A DNA stretch of 41,833 nucleotides. Source: Verrucomicrobiota bacterium (lineage in GTDB: Bacteria > Verrucomicrobiota > Verrucomicrobiia > Limisphaerales > UBA9464). The notes under the pieces were generated by a model. The model ran no database searches. It saw only the letters and a program-made list of their open reading frames with translations, and was not told the DNA's origin. The translations under genes were made by a program, and so were the position numbers. The DNA is taken from assembly GCA_016871805.1 (NCBI GenBank), contig VHCG01000036.1:1-41833 (forward strand), read 5' to 3'. Below are positions 26,089 through 34,485 of this stretch, in pieces (position 1 is the stretch's first letter; every line of letters starts with the position of its first letter).

Positions 26089-27833
26089 CCCTCTCCATTC
26101 CCACCTCGGATCGGCCCGAGGTCAGGTTCCTCATCCGGGAGTGGGGCCTGCCCCCTGAACGGGCGACGGATGTGCTGGCGCTTCTGGAGACCCAGGCGAT
26201 GAAGGGTGGGACGGCGCAGGACCTCTCGACAGGCATCCCGGTCAATCCTTCGGCGTGGGGGGACATCGCGCGGGCGGGGGACGTCGGGGGAACCCCGAAG
26301 CCCCTGGTGCTGCGCCGGGCGGGATCGGAAACCTTCCTGCAGTCCTGGCGCTATTACAGCGCGGAACGGTTCATCGCCCGGGAGCTTCTGGCCCGGGCCC
26401 GACGTCGGCGGCCGGCGTTGTCGAAACCCACCGACATCCTCATGGAGCGGCTCAAGGAACAGGAATCCGGCAAGGACGCGGTTCTGGCTCCAAACGACCG
26501 CCAGCGGGATGGCATCCGCCACGCCCTGGAAAACTCCCTGACCCTCATCACCGGGGGGCCTGGCACCGGGAAGACCACGGTCGTCGCCTGTTTCCTGGCG
26601 CTGCTGGTCGACGACCGGCCCGGGAATCCACCGGTGATCCGGCTGGCGGCCCCCACGGGGAAGGCCGCACTGAGGATGCGCGATGCCGTGAAGGGAATCC
26701 GACTGGCCTCCCACTTTGCTCCGATCAAGGGCGAGCTGGACCGCATCGCCGGAGGAGCCGACACACTCCATCAGCTGCTCGGCTTCAATCCGGCCACCGG
26801 ATGCTGCCGCTTCAACGCGGGGAACCGGCTTCGGGCCGACGTGGTGGTCGTCGACGAATGCTCCATGATCGACACCCTCCTCTGGCAGTCCCTGCTGGCG
26901 GCGCTGCAGGAATCGGCCTGCCTGATCCTCCTGGGGGATCCGAACCAGCTGGAGAGCGTCGCCGAAGGGGATGTCCTCGGTTCGCTGGTGCGAACGGGGG
27001 GGGACGGGAGCCCCTCCCCGCTCGCCCCGGCGTCGGTCAGGCTCGAGGAGAATCATCGTTCCAAGGACTCTCCCGGGATCGTGCGCATCGCCAAGGCGCT
27101 CGAGGATCGCGATCCCGAGGCGGCGGCACGCCTCCTCGAGGACCATCGGGTTCCGATGGGGCAGGCGCCCAGGCAGGATGGACTCCTCTGGCATGGCGAC
27201 CACGGAAGGGGTCCGTTCTGGGACGAGATCCCCGATACGGTGAAGCAGTGTCTTTGGAAGGTGGCCCTCGCCACGACACCCGAGGATGCCCTCGAGGCCC
27301 TGGATCGCATCCGCATCCTCACCCCATTCCGCGGAAAACGAGGTCTGGGTGCGATCGGATTGAGCCGGAAGGTCGATCAGGCGATCCGCAGGGAGATGGA
27401 GAAGACCCATCCCGGCCGCTCGCCCAACGAACCCGTGATCATCAGCCGCAACGATTCTGAGACGGGATTGAAGAACGGATCCATCGGCGTGCTCATGAGG
27501 GAGGGTTCCGGGACGGTCGCCTATTTCCCGGGCAATTCCGGGGAGCCCCCCCAGCGCCTCGAACTCAGCCAGCTGCCCGCCGAGCGGAACTCCGCATGGG
27601 CCATGACCGTGCACCGGTCCCAGGGCAGCGAGTTCGACGAGGTCCTGTTCGTGCTCCCGGATCCCGACAGCCCGCTCGCCACCCGCGAACTCGTCTACAC
27701 CGCGATCACCCGCGCCAAGAAGGCGGTCCATGTCAGAGGACCGGATGCGACGATCCGCAATGCCGCCGGCGGGAAGAGCAGCCGTCGAACCCTCCTCAGC
27801 CACCGCCTCCGCGATCCGGATCCGGCGACATGA
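26076..27833 (+). CDS. recD: RecD, exonuclease V alpha subunit (5'-3' helicase)
   Basis: A 585-residue protein from ATG 26076, inside the end of recB. Walker A ITGGPGTGKTT at 158-168, VVVDECSMID near 257-262, LLGDPNQLESVAEGDVL, and the C-terminal AMTVHRSQGSEFDEVLFVLP and LVYTAITRAKKAV are RecD motifs. Together with RecB and RecC it makes the bipolar helicase-nuclease complex. The gene order C-B-D without ptrA is common outside enterobacteria. Confidence 0.95.
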   Translation: MHPLTLSIPTSDRPEVRFLIREWGLPPERATDVLALLETQAMKGGTAQDLSTGIPVNPSAWGDIARAGDVGGTPKPLVLRRAGSETFLQSWRYYSAERFIARELLARARRRRPALSKPTDILMERLKEQESGKDAVLAPNDRQRDGIRHALENSLTLITGGPGTGKTTVVACFLALLVDDRPGNPPVIRLAAPTGKAALRMRDAVKGIRLASHFAPIKGELDRIAGGADTLHQLLGFNPATGCCRFNAGNRLRADVVVVDECSMIDTLLWQSLLAALQESACLILLGDPNQLESVAEGDVLGSLVRTGGDGSPSPLAPASVRLEENHRSKDSPGIVRIAKALEDRDPEAAARLLEDHRVPMGQAPRQDGLLWHGDHGRGPFWDEIPDTVKQCLWKVALATTPEDALEALDRIRILTPFRGKRGLGAIGLSRKVDQAIRREMEKTHPGRSPNEPVIISRNDSETGLKNGSIGVLMREGSGTVAYFPGNSGEPPQRLELSQLPAERNSAWAMTVHRSQGSEFDEVLFVLPDPDSPLATRELVYTAITRAKKAVHVRGPDATIRNAAGGKSSRRTLLSHRLRDPDPAT

Positions 27834-28162
27834 CCGCCGGAGTGTCAGCCGACACCCATCACGTCGAGGATCGGACCCCACGGCTTCTCGAACGAAAGAG
27901 CTCCTCGCGCGCCCGGGGGTGCGGATGGAATACGGGATCGGCGGAGACCAGGAAGTCCACCACGATGCGGGCGGCCCGGATCACGGCCCTGTTGGCGGCG
28001 ATCTGTTGGCGGCGATGAATCCGTCAAACGGCCGGCGTGAGTCCCCGTCCCGCCGACCCCTGTGCCAGTCCCTGTCACCCGGATCTGTCATGCTGATCCC
28101 GAAACATAACCCGGAAATCCTCGCCAGAAACCAGATCCAAAAACCTCACCTCCCAAGGCCCC
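27834..28162. other. Intergenic stretch between recD and the deacetylase gene
   Basis: No recognised gene. On the minus strand a short frame around 27840-27980 reads AVIRAARIVVDFLVSADPVF and PHPRAREELFRS, which looks more protein-like than chance but is unrecognised. Around 28036-28049 the sequence GTGAGTCCCCGTC resembles the outer edge of the hairpin-rich repeat's right end, perhaps a worn remnant. Confidence 0.35.
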
Positions 28163-28993
28163 ATCGCCGTCTTCTATCGACCTGAGCAGAACGTCCCGAA
28201 CAACGAGTCGTTCAGCCCCAGCGCCGGCAAGCCCCGGAAGTTTGTCGAACGCATCCAGGGCCATCCGGGCATCGAGACACGGACCGACTGGGCACCGCTC
28301 ACCAGGGCCGACCTCTACACCAGCCATGAGCGCGAGTATGTCGACGACGTCCTGGACGGCTTCCAGGAGAACGGGTTCGGCAACATGCTCAAGGAGGTTG
28401 CCGACAGCCTGCCCTACACCTCCGGCAGCCTGTACCATGCCGCCGTGCATGCGTTGGATCAGGGGATCGCCATCTCGCCCACCAGCGGATTCCACCACGC
28501 CAAGTACCACTCCGGAGGCGCCTTCTGCACCTTCAATGGCCTGACCATCGCTGCGCAGCTGCTCCGGAGCCGCCAAAAGGTGAAGCGGGTCGGGATCGTC
28601 GACTTCGACTGCCACTACGGGAATGGAACCGTCGACATCATCGAGCACCTCGGTCTGAAGCACATCGTCCACCTCACCTACGGGGAACAATTCCATCGCT
28701 TCAGCGGGGCCGAGGCATGGCTTGGAACGCTGACCCGGGAGCTCCAACCCTTTGCACAGTGCGGGATCCTGATCTACCAGGCCGGGGCCGACCCGCATCG
28801 GGACGATCCGCTCGGGGGCGATCTGACGACGGAGCAGATGCTGGAGCGTGACCGGATCGTGTTCCGGTTCGCCAAGGACCGGGGCATCCCGATCGTCTGG
28901 AACCTCGCGGGAGGGTACCAACAGCCGTTCGGAAACGTCCTCGACCTTCACGAGAACACGCTGAAGGTCTGCCTCGAGGTGTTCCGTCCGTGA
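28163..28993 (+). CDS. Histone deacetylase superfamily (AcuC/acetoin-utilisation-like) hydrolase, start unclear
   Basis: From 28163 the frame reads IAVFYRPEQNVPNNESFSPS and so on to TGA 28991-28993 (about 276 residues). Deacetylase zinc-site motifs are present: GFHHAKYHSGGAFCTFNG (His-His pair), VDFDCHYGNGT (Asp and His ligands) and YQAGADPHRDDPLGG (Asp ligand). Family members remove acetyl or similar acyl groups from lysine or small amines. Oddly, no ATG, GTG or TTG occurs in this frame between a stop at 28094 and ATG 28385, which is far too late because it would lose the N-terminal third. An ATG at 28090 lies in another frame. So either the start codon is non-standard (ATC 28163, ATA upstream) or an indel destroyed it. 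The HD-domain gene follows 27 bases downstream. Confidence 0.8.
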   Translation: MAVFYRPEQNVPNNESFSPSAGKPRKFVERIQGHPGIETRTDWAPLTRADLYTSHEREYVDDVLDGFQENGFGNMLKEVADSLPYTSGSLYHAAVHALDQGIAISPTSGFHHAKYHSGGAFCTFNGLTIAAQLLRSRQKVKRVGIVDFDCHYGNGTVDIIEHLGLKHIVHLTYGEQFHRFSGAEAWLGTLTRELQPFAQCGILIYQAGADPHRDDPLGGDLTTEQMLERDRIVFRFAKDRGIPIVWNLAGGYQQPFGNVLDLHENTLKVCLEVFRP

Positions 28994-29020
28994 CCCATCC
29001 CTTCGCCTCCGCGCCCGCGC

Positions 29021-29596
29021 ATGAGCGACATCCTACCCGAAGCCCACCCTCTGCCTCCCACCCCGCCGATCCCGCCGGGGTGGGAGGCGGTCCTGGTCCA
29101 ATGCGTCGCCGCGGTCCGGACGCGGTATCGGCTCCGGTGGAACGGACTGCATGGGGTGGGTCACTGGGCGCGCGTCCTGGAGAACGGCCTGCGCCTGGCC
29201 ACGGCGACGCCCGGGATCCGGGCAGATGTGATCAGCGGATTCGCGGTGCTCCACGACTCCTGTCGGCACAACGACCTGACGGACCCGGGCCATGGGGCCC
29301 GGGCGGCGGTGCTGGTGCGACAGCTCCACGACGAGGGGATCCTGCCGCTCGACGCCGACGGCCTGGCCCTCCTGGAGAGGGCCTGTCGCACGCACACGGG
29401 GGGTCGGATCCCCGAGGTGCCGACGATCATGGCCTGCTGGGACAGCGACCGCCTGGACCTGCCCCGGATCTCCGGCATCGAGGTCCGGGTCGACTGGCTC
29501 GGCACCCTGTGCGCCCGCGACCCTGCCTTCGTGGACGCGGCGACCGACCGGGCCCGGAGGCGAGTCTTCCCCTACCGCCATCTCTTCGACGCCTGA
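29021..29596 (+). CDS. HD-domain hydrolase-like protein
   Basis: A 191-residue protein from ATG 29021. HGVGHWARV (His44, His48), then FAVLHDSCRHND (His78-Asp79) and DPGHGARAAVLV (His91) form an HD-type metal site, and ACWDSDRLDLPR supplies the usual distal Asp. HD proteins are phosphohydrolases on nucleotides or nucleic acids; the substrate is unknown. The N-terminus is Pro-rich with no signal peptide. It lies 27 bases after the deacetylase-like gene and is probably co-transcribed with it. Confidence 0.75.
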   Translation: MSDILPEAHPLPPTPPIPPGWEAVLVQCVAAVRTRYRLRWNGLHGVGHWARVLENGLRLATATPGIRADVISGFAVLHDSCRHNDLTDPGHGARAAVLVRQLHDEGILPLDADGLALLERACRTHTGGRIPEVPTIMACWDSDRLDLPRISGIEVRVDWLGTLCARDPAFVDAATDRARRRVFPYRHLFDA

Positions 29597-29638
29597 GGGG
29601 TGACAACCGGCAACCTAAGGCCGCGGTTGAACCAGAGG

Positions 29639-30034
29639 GGACTCACACGGTGACGCGGAGACACGGAGAAAAGGCGGGGGAGATCAGGACAGAGGCGATG
29701 CCGGCAGGGCTGGGCTCGGCCATGGGCCCATCTCGGTCCGCCAAGCATCCTATATCCATGAAGGGGGGCGGGGGCCTCTGCAGCGTCACAGGATCCCGGC
29801 TGGAACACGAGGTCGGTCAACCCCTCGCGGATAAGATGGGGGCGCCACGGAGGCCGTCCCTACCGGGGTGGGCGCTCCCGCGCCCAGTGATGCAGGGCAC
29901 TGCATCACCCACCCGTCGAGGCCTTCGGCCTCGGCCAGGTCATTCCGCCGGAGGCCCGGGGTTCGGTGCCCTATCCTGTTTCCCGTTTCTCCTCCGTGTT
30001 CTTCCTCCGCGCCTCCGCGTCACCGTGTGAGTCC
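29639..30034 (+). repeat. Hairpin-rich interspersed repeat with terminal inverted repeats, copy C (full length)
   Basis: Starts GGACTCACACGGTGACGCGG at 29639 and ends in the matching reverse complement at 30034, 396 bases against 395 in copy A. The three central hairpins are all kept. Beyond the right end the similarity with copy A continues through the 3' end of the Rpn-like nuclease gene. The stretch 29597-30115 contains this element and that remnant only. Confidence 0.85.
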
Positions 30035-30051
30035 CCGTCTTCTCCGCCGGA

Positions 30052-30105
30052 TCACTGCGGCCGCCTGCCAATGGCTTCGGGAACCGTCGTGCCGCTCAGA
30101 GCCGA
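30052..30105 (-). pseudogene. 3'-end remnant of an Rpn-like nuclease gene next to repeat copy C
   Basis: Read on the minus strand the bases give ALSGTTVPEAIGRRPQ and a TGA at 30052. The intact gene at 5255-6268 ends MAPSGAAFLEAIGRRPQ, at the same distance from its repeat copy. Only about 17 codons survive before the sequence runs into the VanZ-like gene's 3' flank. It shows that nuclease gene and repeat once stood together here too. Confidence 0.75.
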
Positions 30106-30115
30106 CCCGCGACCC

Positions 30116-30586
30116 TCAGGAGGTTCCAGAAGGCCGGAACGGCCACCACCGCCGCCCGGCGATCCAGCTGAGCAGGAGCAGGGCAACCGCGGCACCCGAG
30201 GCGTCGATGAGCACATCCATCGCCTGTCCCTGCCGGGTGGCGACGAATGACTGGTGCCATTCGTCGCTCACGGCATAGACCGCGGCGAGAAGCCAGCCAA
30301 CCCCGACCGATCGGCGGTCCCAGGGATCGGTCCGACGCCAGTGGGATCCCCGCAGGGCCAGCCAGAGGAGAATGGCCAGGATGCCAAACTCGGTGCAGTG
30401 CCCTAGCTTGCGGACCCCCCACTGGACGGCATCGAGGGTCTCGGGGCCGATATCCGGGATGAGCCACCGCAACAACGGCCCCAGGATTCGGGACGTCCGA
30501 CGGCTGGAGAGCGCATCGGTCGAACCGATGAAGATCCCGGTCATCCAGATCCACGCAGGGATCCACCAACGCAGGCGGGAGGCCAT
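30116..30586 (-). CDS. VanZ-like family membrane protein
   Basis: A 156-residue protein from ATG 30586. Four hydrophobic segments are visible: IPAWIWMTGIFIG, HCTEFGILAILLWLAL, VGWLLAAVYAV and VLIDASGAAVALLLLSWIAG. The VanZ-family pattern SDEWHQSFVATRQGQAMDVL follows the third segment. VanZ itself gives low-level teicoplanin resistance, but most family members have no known function. An in-frame extension to 30745 is Arg-rich and unlikely. The gene is downstream of the pseudopilin gene on the same strand (74 bases). Confidence 0.85.
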   Translation of the reverse strand: MASRLRWWIPAWIWMTGIFIGSTDALSSRRTSRILGPLLRWLIPDIGPETLDAVQWGVRKLGHCTEFGILAILLWLALRGSHWRRTDPWDRRSVGVGWLLAAVYAVSDEWHQSFVATRQGQAMDVLIDASGAAVALLLLSWIAGRRWWPFRPSGTS

Positions 30587-30660
30587 TTCAGAAGGATACC
30601 AATCCGATCGACGCCCGATCCGGCCTCTGCCGACGCAGACTTCGGACGCAGGAACACCGA

Positions 30661-31461
30661 CTAGTCGCGACCGCGGTCCGGATCGCCCTGCCATTGGCCG
30701 ATCTCGAGATGGGGCTGGTTGTCGTTGTTCCAGCGACGACGCCACTCGTTGTTCTTCGGGTTCACCACCTCGCGACGAAGGGCGCTTTCAGCGTGGCCGT
30801 CGGCACACAGCAGATTGGTCCGACGATTGTGGCGGTTGGAGGGCCACTGATCGGACTCCTTGGGGTCGATGTTACCATCCCAGTTGGTGTCGGTCTTGGA
30901 GTCGGCGAGCATGATCATCTCGCTGGGGGCGATGACGGCGCTCTCCCGGACCTCGTCGGAGAAGCCGGGACCGATGTCACCACCCAGACCGAGCTGGGGC
31001 TTCGCTCCGGGGGCGGCGAGGCCCCAGTCGTTGTAGCCATAAGTGAATGCGGCCGCACCCGACCTGAAGACCGGCGTGCCGATGTATTCGAGCTGCCCCT
31101 TGAGGGTCCGGTTGACGTTGGTGTCCCACCTCCAGATCGCCTTACCCGCCGGACACCAGAAGGCCGAACGGTTGGTGCCCATCTGGGAGAACAGCCGGTT
31201 CACCCAGAGGTACGAGAAGTATCCGGGCCCCTGCCGGGCATCGATGCACCCCGGGTACATCTTGAACTCCTGCACGTACATGATCGTGGCCAGACCCAGC
31301 TGGCGCTCGTTGTTGAGGCAGGCCGTCTGGTTGGCCTTGCTCTTGGCCTTGGACAGCGCGGGCAGGAGCATGCCGGCGAGGATGGCGATGATCGCGATCA
31401 CCACCAGGAGCTCGATCAGGGTGAAGGCAGAGGTCCGGGTGGGGCGTTGGGCCGGGATCAC
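30661..31461 (-). CDS. Pseudopilin-like protein with type IV N-methylation/cleavage motif
   Basis: The protein has a short basic leader, then [18 protein letters not shown], the class III (prepilin) signal with Glu at +5 and a hydrophobic helix. A C-terminal globular domain ends in [20 protein letters not shown], the RH...N..FADGH-type motif of DUF1559/H-X9-DG proteins. GTG 31461 gives a 12-residue leader and is preferred; ATG 31554 would give an unusually long 42-residue leader. Such proteins are exceptionally numerous in Verrucomicrobiota and Planctomycetota and are presumably handled by type II secretion/type IV pilus-like machines such as the one at 34486-40672. It is divergent from dinB. 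Confidence 0.88.
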   Translation of the reverse strand: MIPAQRPTRTSAFTLIELLVVIAIIAILAGMLLPALSKAKSKANQTACLNNERQLGLATIMYVQEFKMYPGCIDARQGPGYFSYLWVNRLFSQMGTNRSAFWCPAGKAIWRWDTNVNRTLKGQLEYIGTPVFRSGAAAFTYGYNDWGLAAPGAKPQLGLGGDIGPGFSDEVRESAVIAPSEMIMLADSKTDTNWDGNIDPKESDQWPSNRHNRRTNLLCADGHAESALRREVVNPKNNEWRRRWNNDNQPHLEIGQWQGDPDRGRD

Positions 31462-31566
31462 TTCTGTACTCTGCCGAAACCAGCCCCCGGGGATCAAGGC
31501 GGGACTGCCACCGGATCCAAATCCCCGCTTTCCTCCCCGTCCGTTCCACACCATCTATCCGGAGCC

Positions 31567-32679
31567 GTGTCCCGCGTGATCCTCCATCTCGACATGGACG
31601 CCTTCTACGCGTCCGTGGAGCAGCGGGATCATCCGGAGTACCGAGGCCGCCCGGTCATCGTCGGGTCCTCCCCCGACCAGCGCGGCGTGGTGTGCGCCGC
31701 GAGCTACGAGGCCCGACGGTTCGGGGTCCGCTCGGCCATGCCCAGCCGGACCGCATGGCGGCTCTGTCCCGACGGCATCTTTGTCCGCCCCCGCATGGAC
31801 ACCTACCGCGACGAGTCCCGTCGGATCTTCCAGCGGATCCGCGACACAGGCGTCGAGGTCGAGCAGGTGTCGGTCGACGAGGCCTATCTCGAGGCGACCC
31901 GCCTGTTCCCGCCCGATCCGCGGCATCCCGACCTGGCCCTCGAGGCCGCCGTGCCGTTCGCCCGGGAGCTCAAGGAGCGGATCCGGTCGGAACGCGGCCT
32001 GACGGCCAGCATCGGAGTCGCCTCCAACAAGCTCCTGGCGAAGCTGGGCAGCGACTTCAGGAAACCCGACGGATTGACCGTGATCCGTGATGCCGACCGG
32101 GTGGCCTTTCTGCGCCCCCTGCCCTGTCGTGCCCTGCATGGCGTGGGTCAGGTGACCAACGAACTCCTGGCGAAGTCCGGGTTCCACACGGTGGGGGATC
32201 TGCAGGACCATCCTGGTGACCTCCGGGCCCTGACCGGATCCTTCGGCCCCACCCTGAAACAGTTCGCCTTCGGCATCGACGACCGGCCCCTGGAGCTGGG
32301 CGACGACATCAAGAGCATCAGCAGCGAGAACACGTTCTCCAGCGACACGGCGGACCGGCCCACGCTGCGGCGCTGCCTGCGGGAACAGGCCGACGAGATC
32401 GCGGGCAAGCTCCAGCGCCGTCGACTCGCCGCGCGGACCGTTCAGGTGAAGGTGCGCTATGGGGACTTCACGACGCTCACCCGGCAGATCAGCGTCGAGG
32501 ACCCGGTCACGGATCCCAGGGACCTGTACCGCCTCGGCTGTTGGCTCCTCGCCCGCGAGAATCTGGTCCACCGCCCCCTGCGTCTGCTGGGCCTTGGTGC
32601 GAGCGGTCTGCTGGAGGTCCGCTGCATCCAGCTCCCGCTTCCCTTTCCGAAGGCCTCGACGGAGGCTCGGCCCGCATGA
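31567..32679 (+). CDS. dinB: DNA polymerase IV (Y-family translesion polymerase)
   Basis: A 370-residue protein from GTG 31567 (MSRVILHLDMDAFYASVEQR). Catalytic Asp9 and Asp104-Glu105 (VSVDEAYLE) are present, along with YEARRFGVRSAMPS, the thumb motif TASIGVASNKLLAKLGSD, and a little-finger domain ending in LLGLGASGL. DinB copies past damaged bases at the price of errors. The start codon is GTG because no ATG occurs before the conserved first strand. Its TGA overlaps the next gene's ATG by four bases. I could not identify a LexA-type box in the 105 bases separating it from the divergent pseudopilin gene. Confidence 0.93.
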   Translation: MSRVILHLDMDAFYASVEQRDHPEYRGRPVIVGSSPDQRGVVCAASYEARRFGVRSAMPSRTAWRLCPDGIFVRPRMDTYRDESRRIFQRIRDTGVEVEQVSVDEAYLEATRLFPPDPRHPDLALEAAVPFARELKERIRSERGLTASIGVASNKLLAKLGSDFRKPDGLTVIRDADRVAFLRPLPCRALHGVGQVTNELLAKSGFHTVGDLQDHPGDLRALTGSFGPTLKQFAFGIDDRPLELGDDIKSISSENTFSSDTADRPTLRRCLREQADEIAGKLQRRRLAARTVQVKVRYGDFTTLTRQISVEDPVTDPRDLYRLGCWLLARENLVHRPLRLLGLGASGLLEVRCIQLPLPFPKASTEARPA

Positions 32680-33302
32680 CGCCCGCCGACCGCATCGAGG
32701 AACCGTTCCCAGGCCTCCGGACGTGGTCGGCCTTCTCGCCGGAACACCGGGTGGATCTCGGATCCACGGCTGTGCTCACATCGGAGGGATGGTGGGTGTT
32801 CGATCCGATCCCGATCGCCCCGGACGAGTCGGGACCCCGGTTCGACCAGGTGGCGGGACTCCTCCTGACGAATGCCAACCACGAGCGCGACTCGGCCCGG
32901 TGGTGCGATCGGTTCGGATGTCGGCGCTGGGCGGCCCCCGAGGCCGGGGGGCTTCCGGAGGGGATTCCGAGGTGGACGGGGCCCGATCCATTCCCGGGAT
33001 GGATCCTGATCCCCATTCCGGGCGGGGCCCCCGGGGAGACGGCGTTCTTCAGACCGGATCGATCTCTGCTCGTCGTCGGGGATGCCCTCGTCAACCTCCC
33101 GGGTCGAGGACTGGAGGTCCTGCCGGACAAGTACTGCATGGACCCGGCGGAACTCCGCCGGTCGCTGCGACGGCTTCCCTCGGTGGACCGGATCCTGCCG
33201 GCCCATGGCGCTCCGATCGCCTGGGAGGCCTTCGCCGCCTTGGCCCGGACCTGGGACACCCCCGGCGAGTATCAAGGGGGATCCCCGGGACGGGGGTGTT
33301 GA
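32676..33302 (+). CDS. Metallo-beta-lactamase-fold protein with incomplete metal site
   Basis: A 208-residue protein whose ATG overlaps the dinB stop (ATGA). WWVFDPIPI, GLLLTNANHERDSARW, LLVVGDALVN and RILPAHGAPIAWEAF follow the order of metallo-beta-lactamase-fold motifs. However, the HxHxDH motif is reduced to NANHERDS, so some metal ligands are missing; the later Asp and His remain. It could be a non-classical hydrolase or an inactive binding protein. Overlap with dinB implies translational coupling but gives no clear functional clue. Confidence 0.75.
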   Translation: MTPADRIEEPFPGLRTWSAFSPEHRVDLGSTAVLTSEGWWVFDPIPIAPDESGPRFDQVAGLLLTNANHERDSARWCDRFGCRRWAAPEAGGLPEGIPRWTGPDPFPGWILIPIPGGAPGETAFFRPDRSLLVVGDALVNLPGRGLEVLPDKYCMDPAELRRSLRRLPSVDRILPAHGAPIAWEAFAALARTWDTPGEYQGGSPGRGC

Positions 33303-33390
33303 CACCCGGGGCCGATGGAACCTCCCGCGCCCGCCGACCCGACCTCATTTTTTCCTCAAGTCCAGCGCGGTTCAGCCCCATCCTCCGTCT

Positions 33391-34326
33391 ATGATACCTC
33401 GCCGCATCCTTGGGAAGACCGGTCTGTCGCTGCCCATCCTCGGATTCGGCGCCTCGTCCCTCGGCCAGGAGTTCCGGAGCGTCCGGATCGACGAGGCGCT
33501 GCGGTCGGTCCAGATGGCGCTCGACTGCGGGATGAACTTCATCGACACCTCGCCATTCTACGGACGCGGCATGAGCGAGGTGCTCTTGGGCATCGCGCTG
33601 CGCGGGGTTCCGCGGGACTCCTACACCCTGTGCACCAAGCTGGGACGGTATGACCTCGGGCACTTCGACTTCTCGGCCCGGCGTGTGGCGGAATCGGTCG
33701 ACGTCTCCCTCCACCGGCTCGGGACCGACCACCTCGACATCGTGCTGTGCCACGACATCGAGTTCGTGCCGATGCAGCAGATCGTGGACGAGACCCTCCC
33801 CGCGCTGAGACGCCAGGTGGCGGCGGGCAAGGTCCGGTTCATCGGGTTCAGCGGCTATCCGCAGAAGGTCTTCCGCTTCATGCTCGACCAGACCGGGGTC
33901 GACTGCGTCCTGAGCTACAACCAGGCGACGCTCCAGAACACGCGGTTCCTGGAGGAGACGGTCCCCTATCTGGAATCGAAGGGGGTTGGGGCGCTGAACG
34001 CGGGCCCGTTCAGCGCACGGCTGCTGACCCCGGCGGCGCTGCCGGCCTGGTTGAAGGAACCGGAGGATGTGAAGGCGGCGGCCCGGCGGGCGGCGGAACT
34101 CTGTACCGCGAGGGGGACCGACATCGCCAAGCTGGCCCTCCAGTATTCCTGCAGCCATCCCGGGCTGACCTCGACCCTTGCGGGGAGCGCGAACCCCGAG
34201 AACATCCGGAAGTGGGCCCAGTGGCTGTCCGAACCGATGGACCCGGACCTTCTCCAGGAAGTCCTGGGGGTCTTCCGCCCCGTCCACAACATCGGGCATC
34301 GGGAGGGTCTGCCGGAGAACAACTGA
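33391..34326 (+). CDS. Aldo/keto reductase
   Basis: A 311-residue TIM-barrel oxidoreductase from ATG 33391. The catalytic tetrad is visible: Asp52 (NFIDTSPFYG), Tyr57, Lys83 (LCTKLGRYD) and His121 (IVLCHDIEF). RILGKTGLSLPILGFG is the usual N-terminal strand. These enzymes reduce aldehydes or oxidise sugars with NADP(H); the sequence resembles the L-galactose/L-fucose dehydrogenase-type branch, but the substrate cannot be fixed from sequence. The gene stands alone on the plus strand, with an 88-base gap upstream and 159 bases downstream. Confidence 0.92.
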   Translation: MIPRRILGKTGLSLPILGFGASSLGQEFRSVRIDEALRSVQMALDCGMNFIDTSPFYGRGMSEVLLGIALRGVPRDSYTLCTKLGRYDLGHFDFSARRVAESVDVSLHRLGTDHLDIVLCHDIEFVPMQQIVDETLPALRRQVAAGKVRFIGFSGYPQKVFRFMLDQTGVDCVLSYNQATLQNTRFLEETVPYLESKGVGALNAGPFSARLLTPAALPAWLKEPEDVKAAARRAAELCTARGTDIAKLALQYSCSHPGLTSTLAGSANPENIRKWAQWLSEPMDPDLLQEVLGVFRPVHNIGHREGLPENN

Positions 34327-34485
34327 GACGTCCCGGGCGGGCTGGTGGGACCCGGGCCGGGTCGACCCGGAGCACGGTGACCAAAGATCCCACACCGGCT
34401 GCTTGTGCCCACCCCGGGCCTTCCCTCTACTCTCCGCGCAACTTTTTGGGGCAAACACCGTTCCATTCCCCGTTCCGTCACGCCC

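Noticed and set aside
31462..31566. A LexA/SOS box controlling dinB
   Set aside because: No palindromic box matching a known LexA site could be identified, and the site used in this phylum is uncertain to me.
34327..34485. Rho-independent terminator after the aldo/keto reductase
   Set aside because: GC-rich palindromes such as CCGGGTCGACCCGG occur, but none is followed by a T-run on the plus strand.
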